The notes under the pieces are model-generated. The model made no database searches. It was given only the letters and a program-made list of their open reading frames with translations, and was not told the DNA's origin. Positions 30,041 through 38,182 of a stretch of 38,182 nucleotides of DNA are shown here, piece after piece; the first letter of the stretch is position 1; each line of letters starts with the position of its first letter. The position numbers and the translations under genes were made by a program. Source of the DNA: an uncultured Eubacteriales bacterium (lineage in GTDB: Bacteria; Bacillota; Clostridia; Oscillospirales; Oscillospiraceae); the NCBI GenBank assembly GCA_900546255.1, contig URCB01000016.1, forward strand, positions 1 to 38,182, in the 5' to 3' direction.

Positions 30041-32503
30041 ATGACCGTGGCCAAGATTGCCCTCTCGGCGGCCACCTTTGCCATTGACCGCCCCTATTCC
30101 TACCGGGTGCCCCCTGCCTTGGCGGGGGTGCTCCAGCCGGGGATGCGGGTGCTGGTCCCCTTTGGGACGGGCAACCGGACCAGCGAGGGGCTGGTCCTGT
30201 CCGTAGAGGAGGCAGAGGGCGGCAAACTCAAAGAGATTGTCACCCTCCTGGATGAGACCCCGGTCCTTACCCCCCAGGGCATTCAGCTGGCGCTGTGGAT
30301 GCGGGAGCGGTTCTTCTGCACCGTCTACGCCGCCGCCCTCACCATGCTGCCCACGGGGCTGTGGTATGTGCTGAAGGAGAGCTATGCCTTGGCCCCCGGC
30401 ATTGACCGGGAAACCTGGGAGACCCAGACGGAAGGCCGTCCCCGGGCTCATCGCATCCTCACCCTGCTGCAGGCCAACGGCGGCCGGGCCGCGTTGGAGC
30501 AGATCCAGGCCCTGGAAGACCTGCCCAACCCCCGCCAAACCCTGCGGGAGCTGGAAAAGGCGGGGCTGGTGGTGCGCCAAACCCAGGCCCGCCGCAAGGT
30601 AAAGGACAAGACGGAACCAGTGGCCGCCCTGGCCCTGCCCCCCCAGGAGGCCTTGGCGCAGATGACGCCCCGGAAAACCACGTCCCCCATGGGCTATGCG
30701 GTGACCAGCTTGCTGTGCAACCTGGGCAGCGCCAGCGTCAAAGAGCTGTGCTACTTCACCGGGGCCTCCCGCCAGACCATCAAGAGTTTGGAGAAGCGGG
30801 GGATCCTCACCCTCCACCAGCGGGAGGTGTTCCGCCACACCTTGCCGGAGACGGTTGAGGTCCAGCCTCTGGCCGACCTCAACCCCCAGCAGCAGGCGGC
30901 CTACGCCGGCCTGCGGGACCGGATGGAAAGCGGGCAGCCCCAGGCCGCCCTCCTCTATGGGGTGACCGGCAGCGGCAAGACCCAGGTGTACCTCCACCTG
31001 ATCCAAGCGGCACTGGCCGCAGGGCGGGGGGCCATGGTGCTGGTGCCGGAGATCGCCCTCACCCCCAGTTTGCTGCAAATCTTCCTGACCCACTTTGGCC
31101 GGCAAGTGGCAGTCCTTCACAGCTGCTTGCCCACCGGGGAGCGGTATGACGAGTGGAAGCGGGTGCGGGACGGGCAGGCCTCCGTGGTCATTGGTACCCG
31201 GTCGGCGGTGTTTGCCCCTCTGCCAGATCCCGGCCTCATCATCCTGGACGAGGAGCAGGAGGGCAGCTACCAGTCGGAGAGCATGGTCCGCTACCATGCC
31301 CGGGAGGTGGCCAAGTTCCGCTGCACCCAACACAAGGGCCTGCTGGTGCTGGGGTCGGCCACCCCGGCCATCGAGAGCCGGTACGCCGCAGAGACGGGGC
31401 AGTACCACCTGTTCACCTTGACCCAGCGGTACAATGCCCACCCCCTTCCCCAGGTGTTTCTGGCGGACATGCGGCAGGAGCTCCGCCGGGGCAACGCCAC
31501 GGGCCTGTCCGCCAAACTGCGGGAGGAACTGGAAGAAAACCTGGCCCGGGGAGAGCAGACCATCCTCTTCCTCAACCGCCGGGGAAACAGCCGCATGGCC
31601 CTGTGCAGCGACTGTGGGGAGGCCCCCACCTGCCCCCGCTGCTCGGTCCACCTGACCTATCACAGCGCCAACGGCCGGCTAATGTGCCACTACTGCGGCT
31701 ACTCCCACCCGCTGCCGCCGGTGTGCCCCCAGTGCGGCGGCCGGTTCCAGTTCGTGGGCATCGGCACCCAAAAACTCCAGGAGGAGCTCCAGGCCCTGTA
31801 CCCCGACACGGAGGTCATGCGCATGGACGCGGACACCGTCACGGCCACCCACTCCCATGAGGTGCTGCTGGACCGGTTTCGCCGGAAAAGGGTTCCCATT
31901 CTCCTGGGCACCCAGATGGTGGCCAAGGGGCTGGATTTTCCCAACGTCACCCTGGTGGGGGTGGTGGACGGGGACCTGTCCCTCTACGCCGACAACTACC
32001 GGGCGGCGGAGCGGACCTTCTCCCTCCTGACCCAGGTGGTGGGCCGGGCCGGCCGGGGGGACAAGCCCGGCCGGGCGGTGATCCAAACCTGGAGCCCGGA
32101 CAATGACGTGATCAACCTGGCGGCCCGCCAGGATTATGATACCTTTTACCGCGGGGAGCGGGAGATGCGAAGGATGCTTCGCTTCCCGCCCTTCCTGGAC
32201 CTGTTCCGGATCACCATCTCCGGCCCGGAAGAGAGCCAGGTCCTCCGGGCCTGCGCCGTGGTGCGGCGGAGCCTGGAGCCGTGGATCAAACCCCGCCAAC
32301 ACGGGCCGGAAGGGCCGGAGGTCTTGGGCCCCGCCCCCGCCCCTGTGCTGAAAGTGAATAACCGCTACCGGTACCGGGTCCTGGTAAAGTGCCGCAACGG
32401 GAAGGAAATCCGGGCCCTTTTGGCCCAGGTCCTTCGGGCGGCCCAGCAGGACAAGGCCAACCGGGGCCTGTCCATCCTGATGGACGTGAACCCCATGGAT
32501 TGA
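30041..32503 (+). CDS. priA: Primosomal helicase PriA
   Basis: An 820-residue replication-restart helicase. N-terminal DNA-binding domain (about 1-105), winged helix, then helicase core: Walker A GVTGSGKTQVYL (about 307-318), DEEQ box LDEEQEGSY (about 402-410), GSATPAIES; a zinc-binding insert with Cys pairs CSDCGEAPTCPRC and CHYCGY...CPQCGG (about 524-572); then motifs V and VI (TQMVAKGLDFPNV, VVGRAGRGDKPG). It reloads the replisome at stalled forks. The start is ATG at 30041, 9 nt after rpoZ, with only a weak site. Confidence 0.96.
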   Translation: MTVAKIALSAATFAIDRPYSYRVPPALAGVLQPGMRVLVPFGTGNRTSEGLVLSVEEAEGGKLKEIVTLLDETPVLTPQGIQLALWMRERFFCTVYAAALTMLPTGLWYVLKESYALAPGIDRETWETQTEGRPRAHRILTLLQANGGRAALEQIQALEDLPNPRQTLRELEKAGLVVRQTQARRKVKDKTEPVAALALPPQEALAQMTPRKTTSPMGYAVTSLLCNLGSASVKELCYFTGASRQTIKSLEKRGILTLHQREVFRHTLPETVEVQPLADLNPQQQAAYAGLRDRMESGQPQAALLYGVTGSGKTQVYLHLIQAALAAGRGAMVLVPEIALTPSLLQIFLTHFGRQVAVLHSCLPTGERYDEWKRVRDGQASVVIGTRSAVFAPLPDPGLIILDEEQEGSYQSESMVRYHAREVAKFRCTQHKGLLVLGSATPAIESRYAAETGQYHLFTLTQRYNAHPLPQVFLADMRQELRRGNATGLSAKLREELEENLARGEQTILFLNRRGNSRMALCSDCGEAPTCPRCSVHLTYHSANGRLMCHYCGYSHPLPPVCPQCGGRFQFVGIGTQKLQEELQALYPDTEVMRMDADTVTATHSHEVLLDRFRRKRVPILLGTQMVAKGLDFPNVTLVGVVDGDLSLYADNYRAAERTFSLLTQVVGRAGRGDKPGRAVIQTWSPDNDVINLAARQDYDTFYRGEREMRRMLRFPPFLDLFRITISGPEESQVLRACAVVRRSLEPWIKPRQHGPEGPEVLGPAPAPVLKVNNRYRYRVLVKCRNGKEIRALLAQVLRAAQQDKANRGLSILMDVNPMD

Positions 32504-32561
32504 CCGGCCCAACCGGCCTGGTACCCCAGTGCGGATCCATTGAGAGGAAGGAAGAACAGCC

Positions 32562-33062
32562 ATGATTCGGAAAATTTTGCAGAAGGACGACCCCGTCCTT
32601 CATAAAGTCTGCCACCCCGTCACCCAGTTTGACGGGAAGCTGGCGGGCCTTCTAGAGGACCTCACCGCCACCCTGGAGCACGCCAACGGCCTAGGCCTGG
32701 CGGCCCCCCAGATCGGCATTCTCCGCCGGGTATGCGTGGTGATGGACCAGGATGAGACCTACCTGGAACTGGTGAACCCCCAGATCGTGGAGCAGGAGGG
32801 GGAGCAGGAGGGCTTTGAGGGCTGCCTGAGCCTGTCCGGCATGTACGGCATCGTCAAGCGCCCCATGAAGGTAAAGGTCCAAGCCCAGGACCGCCACGGA
32901 AACCCAGTGGAGTATGAGCGGGAGGGCATCACCGCCCGCTGCTTCTGCCATGAGATCGAGCATCTGGACGGCCACATGTACTATGAAAAGGCGGAGGGCC
33001 GCCTCCTCACCGAGGACGAGGTGGACGAGATCATGCAAAAGGCGGAGGAAGAGAAGGCGTAA
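32562..33062 (+). CDS. def: Peptide deformylase
   Basis: A 166-residue metalloenzyme that removes the formyl group from new proteins. Motif 1 GLGLAAPQIG (43-52), motif 2 EGCLS (86-90, metal ligand Cys88), motif 3 HEIEHLDG (130-137; His130 and His134 ligands, Glu131 catalytic). Length and motifs indicate an active enzyme. The start follows GAGGAAGGAAG. It pairs with fmt, 29 nt downstream, as in most Firmicutes. Confidence 0.97.
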   Translation: MIRKILQKDDPVLHKVCHPVTQFDGKLAGLLEDLTATLEHANGLGLAAPQIGILRRVCVVMDQDETYLELVNPQIVEQEGEQEGFEGCLSLSGMYGIVKRPMKVKVQAQDRHGNPVEYEREGITARCFCHEIEHLDGHMYYEKAEGRLLTEDEVDEIMQKAEEEKA

Positions 33063-33091
33063 CCCAGCCCTCTTCCGGAAGGGAGCGTAAC

Positions 33092-34015
33092 ATGAAGATT
33101 CTGTTTATGGGCACGCCCCTGTTCGCTGTGCCCTCCTTGGAGGCGCTGATCGCCGCCGGCCACCAGGTGGTGGGCGTGTTTAGCCAGCCGGACAAGCCCA
33201 AGAACCGGGGGATGAAGCTCCAGCCCACCCCGGTGAAGGTGTGCGCTCAAGTCCACAACATCCCGGTGTTCCAGCCCACCAAACTGCGGGACGGCACCGC
33301 CCTGGAGACCATCCGCCAGCTGGAGCCGGACCTCATTGTGGTGGCGGCCTATGGCCGGATCTTGCCCCAGGAAATTCTGGACTATCCCCGGCTGGGGTGC
33401 GTCAACGTCCACTCCTCCCTCCTGCCCAAGTACCGGGGGGCGGCCCCCATCCACTGGGCCATCCTCAACGGTGAGCAGGAGACCGGCGTGACCCTGATGC
33501 ACATGGCCCTGGCGCTGGACGCCGGGGATATCATCGCCCAGCGGGCCACCCCCATCGACCCGGACGAGACCGTGGAGGAACTCCACGACCGCCTGGCCCG
33601 GCTGGGGGCGGACCTCCTGGCAGAGACCCTGCCCCACCTGGAGGATGGCACCGCCACCCGCACCCCCCAGGAGGAGAGCCAGGCCACCCTGGCCCCCATG
33701 CTCAGCCGGGCCCTGTCCCCCATGGACTTTACCCGGCCCGCCCGGGCCCTCCACGACCAGGTGCGGGGCCTGATCCCCTGGCCCGCCGCCGTGACGGAAC
33801 TGGGCGGGGTGCGGTGCAAGATCTTCGCCACCACCGTGCTGGAGGAGACCACCGGCAAGGTCCCGGGCACCGTCCTCCAGGCGGACAAGAAGGGGCTGAA
33901 ACTGGCCTGCGGAGAGGGGACGGTGCTGCGCATCGACCAGCTCCAGGCCGACGGCGGCAAGCGGATGGCCGCTGCGGATTACCTCCGGGGCCACCCCATC
34001 CCCGTCAACGAATGA
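33092..34015 (+). CDS. fmt: Methionyl-tRNA formyltransferase
   Basis: A 307-residue enzyme. N-terminal ILFMGTPLFAVPSLEAL, the formyl-transfer site with NVHSSLLPKYRGAAPIHWA (about 109-127; the HSSLLPKYRG box), and ALDAGDIIAQ; a C-terminal OB-like domain (about 205-307). It formylates Met-tRNAi for initiation. Standard length; start at 33092 after GGAAGGGAG. Confidence 0.96.
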   Translation: MKILFMGTPLFAVPSLEALIAAGHQVVGVFSQPDKPKNRGMKLQPTPVKVCAQVHNIPVFQPTKLRDGTALETIRQLEPDLIVVAAYGRILPQEILDYPRLGCVNVHSSLLPKYRGAAPIHWAILNGEQETGVTLMHMALALDAGDIIAQRATPIDPDETVEELHDRLARLGADLLAETLPHLEDGTATRTPQEESQATLAPMLSRALSPMDFTRPARALHDQVRGLIPWPAAVTELGGVRCKIFATTVLEETTGKVPGTVLQADKKGLKLACGEGTVLRIDQLQADGGKRMAAADYLRGHPIPVNE

Positions 34016-34049
34016 ACCCACCCAAGGACAGAAAGGAGGGGACCAAGGC

Positions 34050-35387
34050 ATGTCTGCCCGGGAAGCTGCCCTGCAAACTCTGGTTGCCATGGACCATCAA
34101 AAGGCCTGGTCCAACGGCCATCTGAAAAAAGTCATCCAGGAAGCCCATCTGGACCGGCGGGATGCTGCCCTGGCCACCCGCCTGTGCTTTGGAGTGCTGC
34201 AAAACCGGATGCTGCTGGACCACTACCTCCAGCAGTACTCCACCATGAAACTGACCAAGATGGAGAGCAAGGTCCGCAACAGCCTCCGGCTGGGGCTGTA
34301 CCAAATGCTCTTCCTCACCAAAATTCCCGTGAGCGCCGCGGTGAGCGAGTCCGTGACCCTCACCAAGAAGCTGTGTAAGAATCCCCGGGCCGGCGGGATG
34401 GTCAACGGCATCCTCCGCAACCTGGCCCGGCATTTGGACGACCTGCCTACGCTGGACCGGTCCCATCCTATTGCCTACCTCTCCCTGCTCTACAGCCACC
34501 CCCAGTGGCTGGTGGAGGATTGGGGGAACCGCCTGGACGGGGAGGAGCTGGAGGCCCTCCTCCGGTGGGACAACAGTGAGCCCCCCGTCACCGTCCAGGT
34601 GAATACCTGCCGCTTCCAGACCCCGGAGGTGGTGGAGCTGCTCCAGCGGGAGGGGATGGCGGTGACCCCCCACCCCTGGCTGGCGGACTGCCTGACCCTC
34701 ACCGCCACCGGGGACCTGACCCAGAGCGAGGGCTGGCGCCAGGGGATGTTTTATCCCCAGGACCCCGCCGCCCGGCTGGCTGTGCTGGCCGCGGGACTCA
34801 CCCCGGGGTACAAGGTGCTGGACGCCTGCGCCGCGCCAGGGGGCAAGTCCTTTGCCGCCGCCATGGTCATGGGGGACCGGGGAGAGATCTACGCCTGTGA
34901 CCTCCACCCCCACAAGAAGGCCCTCATCCAGGCGGGAGCGGACCGGTTGGGCCTCCAGTCCATCACCCCCCAGGTGGCCGATGGGAAAAAGCCCCGCAAG
35001 GGGTGGGGGGAGGCCTTTGACGTGGTCCTGGCGGATGTGCCCTGTTCCGGGCTGGGGGTCCTGCGGAAAAAACCGGAGATCCGGTACAAGGCCCCCGAAG
35101 CCTTGGAAGGCCTGCCCCAGATCCAGGGGGAGATCCTGGCCAACGTGTCCACCTATGTCCGTCCGGGAGGTGTGCTGCTGTACTCTACCTGCACCCTCCG
35201 AACCCAGGAGAACGAGGCGGTGGTCCAGGCCTTCCTGGCCAGCCACCCGGACTTCCACTTGGAGGCCTTCCGCCTGCCCGGCCCCCTGGGCTTGGTGGAG
35301 GCGGGGCAGTGCACCCTCTGGCCCCAGCGGCTGGAGACCGACGGCTTCTTCCTGGCCAAACTCCGAAAGGAGGGTGCCCATGCCTGA
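34050..35387 (+). CDS. rsmB: 16S rRNA m5C967 methyltransferase RsmB
   Basis: A 445-residue NOL1/NOP2/sun-type enzyme. An NusB-like RNA-binding domain (about 1-130) precedes the methyltransferase part: SAM motif VLDACAAPGGKS (about 257-268), DVPCSGLGVL (about 330-339) and the catalytic Cys in YSTCTLRTQENE (about 377-388). It methylates 16S rRNA (position 967 in E. coli). It starts after AAGGAGGGGA and overlaps rlmN by 8 nt. Confidence 0.95.
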   Translation: MSAREAALQTLVAMDHQKAWSNGHLKKVIQEAHLDRRDAALATRLCFGVLQNRMLLDHYLQQYSTMKLTKMESKVRNSLRLGLYQMLFLTKIPVSAAVSESVTLTKKLCKNPRAGGMVNGILRNLARHLDDLPTLDRSHPIAYLSLLYSHPQWLVEDWGNRLDGEELEALLRWDNSEPPVTVQVNTCRFQTPEVVELLQREGMAVTPHPWLADCLTLTATGDLTQSEGWRQGMFYPQDPAARLAVLAAGLTPGYKVLDACAAPGGKSFAAAMVMGDRGEIYACDLHPHKKALIQAGADRLGLQSITPQVADGKKPRKGWGEAFDVVLADVPCSGLGVLRKKPEIRYKAPEALEGLPQIQGEILANVSTYVRPGGVLLYSTCTLRTQENEAVVQAFLASHPDFHLEAFRLPGPLGLVEAGQCTLWPQRLETDGFFLAKLRKEGAHA

Positions 35388-36408
35388 TTTCAAGTCCATG
35401 ACCCCGGAGGAATTGGCGGCCTGGTGCAAGGACCAGGGCCAGCCCGCCTTTCGGGGGAAGCAGCTGTTCCAGTGGCTCCACCGTGGGGTGACCTCTACCC
35501 AGGAGATGACCGACCTGCCCAAGGCCTTTCGGGCCATCATTGACCAGGCAGGGGGGGTGCGCTTCCCCACAGTGGCCAGAAAACAGGTCTCAAAGCTGGA
35601 CGGCACCATAAAATATCTCTGGAGACTGCCCGACGGCCACTGCATTGAGACGGTGCTCATGCGTTACCGCCACGGCAACTCCGTGTGCATTTCCTCCCAG
35701 GTGGGGTGCGCCATGGGCTGCGTGTTCTGTGCCTCCACCTTGGGGGGGAGGGTGCGGAACCTCACAGCGGGGGAACTGCTGGACCAGGTGATCTTTACCC
35801 AGAAGGATTCCGGCCTGCCCATCTCCAACATTGTCCTCATGGGGATTGGGGAGCCCTTGGATAACTATGACAACGTCCGCCGGTTCCTCACCCTGGTGAA
35901 CCGGCCGGAGGGGGTGCACATCGGCATGCGCCACATCTCCCTGTCCACCTGCGGTTTGGTGAAAGGGATTGACCGGCTGGCGGAGGAGGGGCTGCAAATT
36001 ACCCTCTCGGTCTCCCTCCACGCCCCCGACGACGAGACCCGCAGCCGCCTGATGCCCGTGAACCGGGCCACCGGGGTGGAGGCGCTCTTCGCCGCCTGCC
36101 ACCGGTACTTTGCCAAAACCGGCCGCCGCATCTCGTACGAGTACGCGATGATTGACGGGGTGAACGACACCCCCCGCCACGCCGCCCTGCTGGCCGACCG
36201 CCTGGCAGGTACTGTGGCCCATGTGAATCTCATCCCCCTGAACTTTGTGGAGGAGAGCAGTTTACGACCCAGCCCCCATGTGGCTGCCTTCCAGCGCCAG
36301 CTGGAGCAGCGGGGGATCACCGCCACCGTCCGGCGGCGGTTGGGCAGTGATATCGATGCCTCCTGTGGCCAGCTGCGCCGAAAGGCCATGCAGGCCCAGG
36401 CCCGATGA
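35380..36408 (+). CDS. rlmN: Dual-specificity 23S rRNA/tRNA m2A methyltransferase RlmN
   Basis: A 342-residue radical-SAM enzyme. The [4Fe-4S] ligands are Cys110, Cys114 and Cys117 in QVGCAMGCVFCAST; the conserved MGIGEPLDNYDNV (about 150-162), and the two mechanism Cys, one in DASCGQL near 328 and the other in the C-terminal part, are as expected. It methylates adenine C2 in 23S rRNA and some tRNAs. The frame is open far upstream over rsmB, but the ATG at 35380 has AAAGGAGGG and family length. Confidence 0.96.
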   Translation: MPDFKSMTPEELAAWCKDQGQPAFRGKQLFQWLHRGVTSTQEMTDLPKAFRAIIDQAGGVRFPTVARKQVSKLDGTIKYLWRLPDGHCIETVLMRYRHGNSVCISSQVGCAMGCVFCASTLGGRVRNLTAGELLDQVIFTQKDSGLPISNIVLMGIGEPLDNYDNVRRFLTLVNRPEGVHIGMRHISLSTCGLVKGIDRLAEEGLQITLSVSLHAPDDETRSRLMPVNRATGVEALFAACHRYFAKTGRRISYEYAMIDGVNDTPRHAALLADRLAGTVAHVNLIPLNFVEESSLRPSPHVAAFQRQLEQRGITATVRRRLGSDIDASCGQLRRKAMQAQAR

Positions 36409-36442
36409 ACCGGGGACGAGGCTGGAAAGGAGATGATTTCCC

Positions 36443-37177
36443 ATGGTTTCCGTGTGGGGAATGACAGACAAAGGAATTGTCCGGCGGGAAAACCAGGATT
36501 CCTGTGCCTATGACATCATTGAGGAGGGGAAACTGGCCTGGGGCGTCGTGTGCGACGGCATGGGCGGCGCCAAGGCCGGCGATGTGGCCAGCAAAATGGC
36601 TGTGGAGGCCTTCTGCACCCAAATGGACCAGTTGGGTGACCTGGAGGGCCCGCCCCCGGCTGAGGCCCTCCTCCGAACGGCGACAGAGGATGCCAACCGG
36701 GTGGTCTACCTCAAGGCCCAGACCGACGCAGACTGCATCGGCATGGGCACCACCCTGGTGGGGCTCATTCTGCAGGAGGCCACCCTGTGGGTGGTGAACG
36801 TGGGGGACAGCCGGGCCTACCTCATCACCAAGGGGGGGATCCGGCGCATCACCCGGGACCACTCGGTGGTGGAGGACCTGGTGGCGCGGGGGGACCTGAC
36901 CCCCGAGCAGGCCAGAAGCCACCCCCAGAAAAACCTGATCACCCGGGCACTGGGCACCTCCAGCCGGGTCAAGGCAGACCTGTTCCAGGAAACCGTCTCC
37001 CCGGGGGATGCCATCCTCCTGTGTTCCGACGGCTTGGTTAACCAGGTGACGGACCAGGAGATCTGCCAGGAGATCCAGGCCGGCGGAACGGCCCAAGAAA
37101 TATGCCAGCGGTTGGTGACCCGCACCTTGGACAGCGGTGCGCCGGACAACGTCACCGTGGTCCTCTTCCAGCTGTGA
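36443..37177 (+). CDS. prpC: PP2C-type Ser/Thr phosphatase (PrpC/Stp)
   Basis: A 244-residue PPM phosphatase. Metal-binding and catalytic motifs: RRENQDS (about 14-20), VCDGMGGAKAGDVAS (about 36-50), VGDSRAYLI (about 121-129), LCSDGLVNQV (about 193-202) and the C-terminal GAPDNVTVVL. It reverses phosphorylation by PrkC, the next gene (16 nt away). The start follows AAAGGAGATG. Confidence 0.96.
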   Translation: MVSVWGMTDKGIVRRENQDSCAYDIIEEGKLAWGVVCDGMGGAKAGDVASKMAVEAFCTQMDQLGDLEGPPPAEALLRTATEDANRVVYLKAQTDADCIGMGTTLVGLILQEATLWVVNVGDSRAYLITKGGIRRITRDHSVVEDLVARGDLTPEQARSHPQKNLITRALGTSSRVKADLFQETVSPGDAILLCSDGLVNQVTDQEICQEIQAGGTAQEICQRLVTRTLDSGAPDNVTVVLFQL

Positions 37178-37193
37178 GAAGGAGTGTGTTGCC

Positions 37194-38182
37194 ATGAACC
37201 AATACATCGGTAAAATACTCGACAATCGTTATGAAATCCTGGACGTCATCGGGGTGGGCGGCATGGCGGTGGTGTACAAGGCCTACTGCCATCGCCTCCA
37301 CCGCTTTGTGGCCATCAAGATCCTCAAGCGGGACCTGGCGGCTGACGCGGAGTTTCGCCGCCGCTTCCACGAGGAGGCCCAGGCCGTGGCCATGCTCTCC
37401 CACCCCAACATCGTCTCCGTCTACGACGTGAGCAAGGGGGACGACCTGGATTATATCGTCATGGAGCTCATCGACGGGATCACCCTCAAGCAGTACATGC
37501 AGAAAAAGCAGGGCCGCTTGAATTGGAGGGAGTCCCTGTACTTCATCACCCAAATCGTCCGGGCTCTGGGACACGCCCACAGCCGGGGGATCATCCACCG
37601 GGACATTAAACCTCAGAACATCATGGTCCTCCGTGACGGCAGCGTCAAGGTGGCCGACTTCGGCATCGCCCGGATCATGTCCGCCGCCCAGACCACCCTC
37701 ACCCAGGAGGCCCTGGGGTCGGTGCACTATATCTCCCCCGAACAGGCCCGGGGCAGCCATATTGACGCCCGGGCGGACATCTACTCTGCCGGTGTGGTCC
37801 TCTATGAGATGCTCACCGGCCGCCTGCCTTTTGACGGGGACTCGCCGGTGTCCGTGGCCATCCAGCACATCAATGCCAAACCCATCGCCCCCCGGGAGAT
37901 CCTCCCGGACATCCCGGTGGGGTTGGAGGAGATCACCATGAAGGCCATGGCCTCCCGGATTGACCAGCGGTATATGAACGCCGAGGCCATGCTCCGGGAT
38001 TTGGAGGAGTTCCGTAAGAACCCCCAGGTGGAGTTTCACTACAACCTGGCCAGCTTCCACGGCAACCAGCCGGTGCCTGATGAGCCCACCCAGACCATGG
38101 ACAGTGCCAGCTCCTTGAACCGCCGCCAACGTCCCCCCGCCCGCACTCGCACGGCGCCGCCCCCCCCGCGCCGCCGGCGCCC
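37194..38182 (+). CDS. prkC: PrkC-type Ser/Thr protein kinase (3' end beyond window)
   Basis: The first 329 residues of a Hanks-type kinase, cut by the window end. The Gly-rich loop is IGVGGMAVVYKA (about 19-30), the ATP Lys in VAIKILKRDL (about 38-47), the catalytic loop HRDIKPQN (about 136-143), DFG (about 157-159) and GSVHYISPEQARG (about 174-186). After about residue 270 a Pro/Arg-rich juxtamembrane part begins. Family members continue with a membrane helix and extracellular PASTA repeats that bind peptidoglycan fragments; those are not visible here. Start at 37194 after GAAGGAG. In spore-formers PrkC senses muropeptides in germination. Confidence 0.94.
   Translation, partial: MNQYIGKILDNRYEILDVIGVGGMAVVYKAYCHRLHRFVAIKILKRDLAADAEFRRRFHEEAQAVAMLSHPNIVSVYDVSKGDDLDYIVMELIDGITLKQYMQKKQGRLNWRESLYFITQIVRALGHAHSRGIIHRDIKPQNIMVLRDGSVKVADFGIARIMSAAQTTLTQEALGSVHYISPEQARGSHIDARADIYSAGVVLYEMLTGRLPFDGDSPVSVAIQHINAKPIAPREILPDIPVGLEEITMKAMASRIDQRYMNAEAMLRDLEEFRKNPQVEFHYNLASFHGNQPVPDEPTQTMDSASSLNRRQRPPARTRTAPPPPRRRR

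Noticed and set aside
29618..31663. Minus-strand open frame of 681 codons over gmk, rpoZ and priA
   Set aside because: Crosses three recognised genes and has a low-complexity composition; no ribosome site or motif.
1..38182. CRISPR arrays, tRNA/rRNA genes, transposases, integrases, prophage genes
   Set aside because: None could be recognised; the palindrome arrays have unrelated stems and no regular spacers, so they are not CRISPR repeats.

Overview
The window looks like a chromosomal segment of a GC-rich, endospore-forming anaerobe of the class Clostridia, most likely Oscillospiraceae (Flavonifractor / Lawsonibacter / Intestinimonas type). The grounds are a complete eight-gene spoIIIA operon, a SigH-type sporulation sigma factor, a CarD regulator, RemA, PrpC/PrkC, a GTP-type PEP carboxykinase, and strong GGG/CCC-rich codon use with consensus sigma-A promoters set in small AT-rich gaps. 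Genus is an inference from gene content only.

Layout. 1-225: an array of short palindromes. 226-1939 (minus): ArsR repressor, SdpI-like membrane protein and metallo-beta-lactamase-fold hydrolase, resembling an sdpRI immunity operon without its toxin genes. 2063-2949 (minus): a TIGR04076-type small protein, a 21-codon ORF and a hotdog thioesterase. 3106-7900 (plus): spoIIIAA-AH behind a sigma-E-like promoter, closed by a 20-bp hairpin. 8049-10270: a sensor-less histidine kinase overlapping the CCA-adding enzyme. 10271-13156: a compositionally distinct block with a roughly 300-nt structured leader, an APC permease, a small membrane protein, a terminator, an array of seven palindromes and an AT-rich stretch with a homopurine tract and an 18-codon ORF. 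13157-13900 (minus): a cytoplasmic-type amidase. 14026-16732: ksgA and pckG. 16899-19069: ruvCAB. 19196-20163: sigH-like gene and a zinc-ribbon protein. 20487-22259: carD, ispD, ispF. 22330-23696: DUF3343 protein and a cysteine-desulfurase-like enzyme. 23856-25978: cdaA and cdaR (c-di-AMP synthesis). 26012-27944: RseC-like, DUF5685 and DnaJ-domain genes, overlapping one another. 27978-38182: the Firmicutes housekeeping run yicC-remA-gmk-rpoZ-priA-def-fmt-rsmB-rlmN-prpC-prkC, with prkC cut by the window end.

Most genes are ordinary and collinear with known Firmicutes operons: mother-cell/forespore channel assembly (SpoIIIA), Holliday-junction processing (RuvABC), isoprenoid precursors (IspD/IspF), and translation start and ribosome maturation (Def, Fmt, RsmB, RlmN, KsgA) beside Ser/Thr signalling (PrpC/PrkC). 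No CRISPR array, rRNA, tRNA, transposase or prophage was seen. The places that merit a second look are the APC-permease leader RNA and its small membrane partner, the two palindrome arrays, the Cys-rich RseC-DUF5685-DnaJ cassette, the sensor-less kinase beside spoIIIA, the toxin-less SdpRI pair, the hidden small ORFs, and several places where a terminator, promoter or ribosome site is interlocked with a hairpin.
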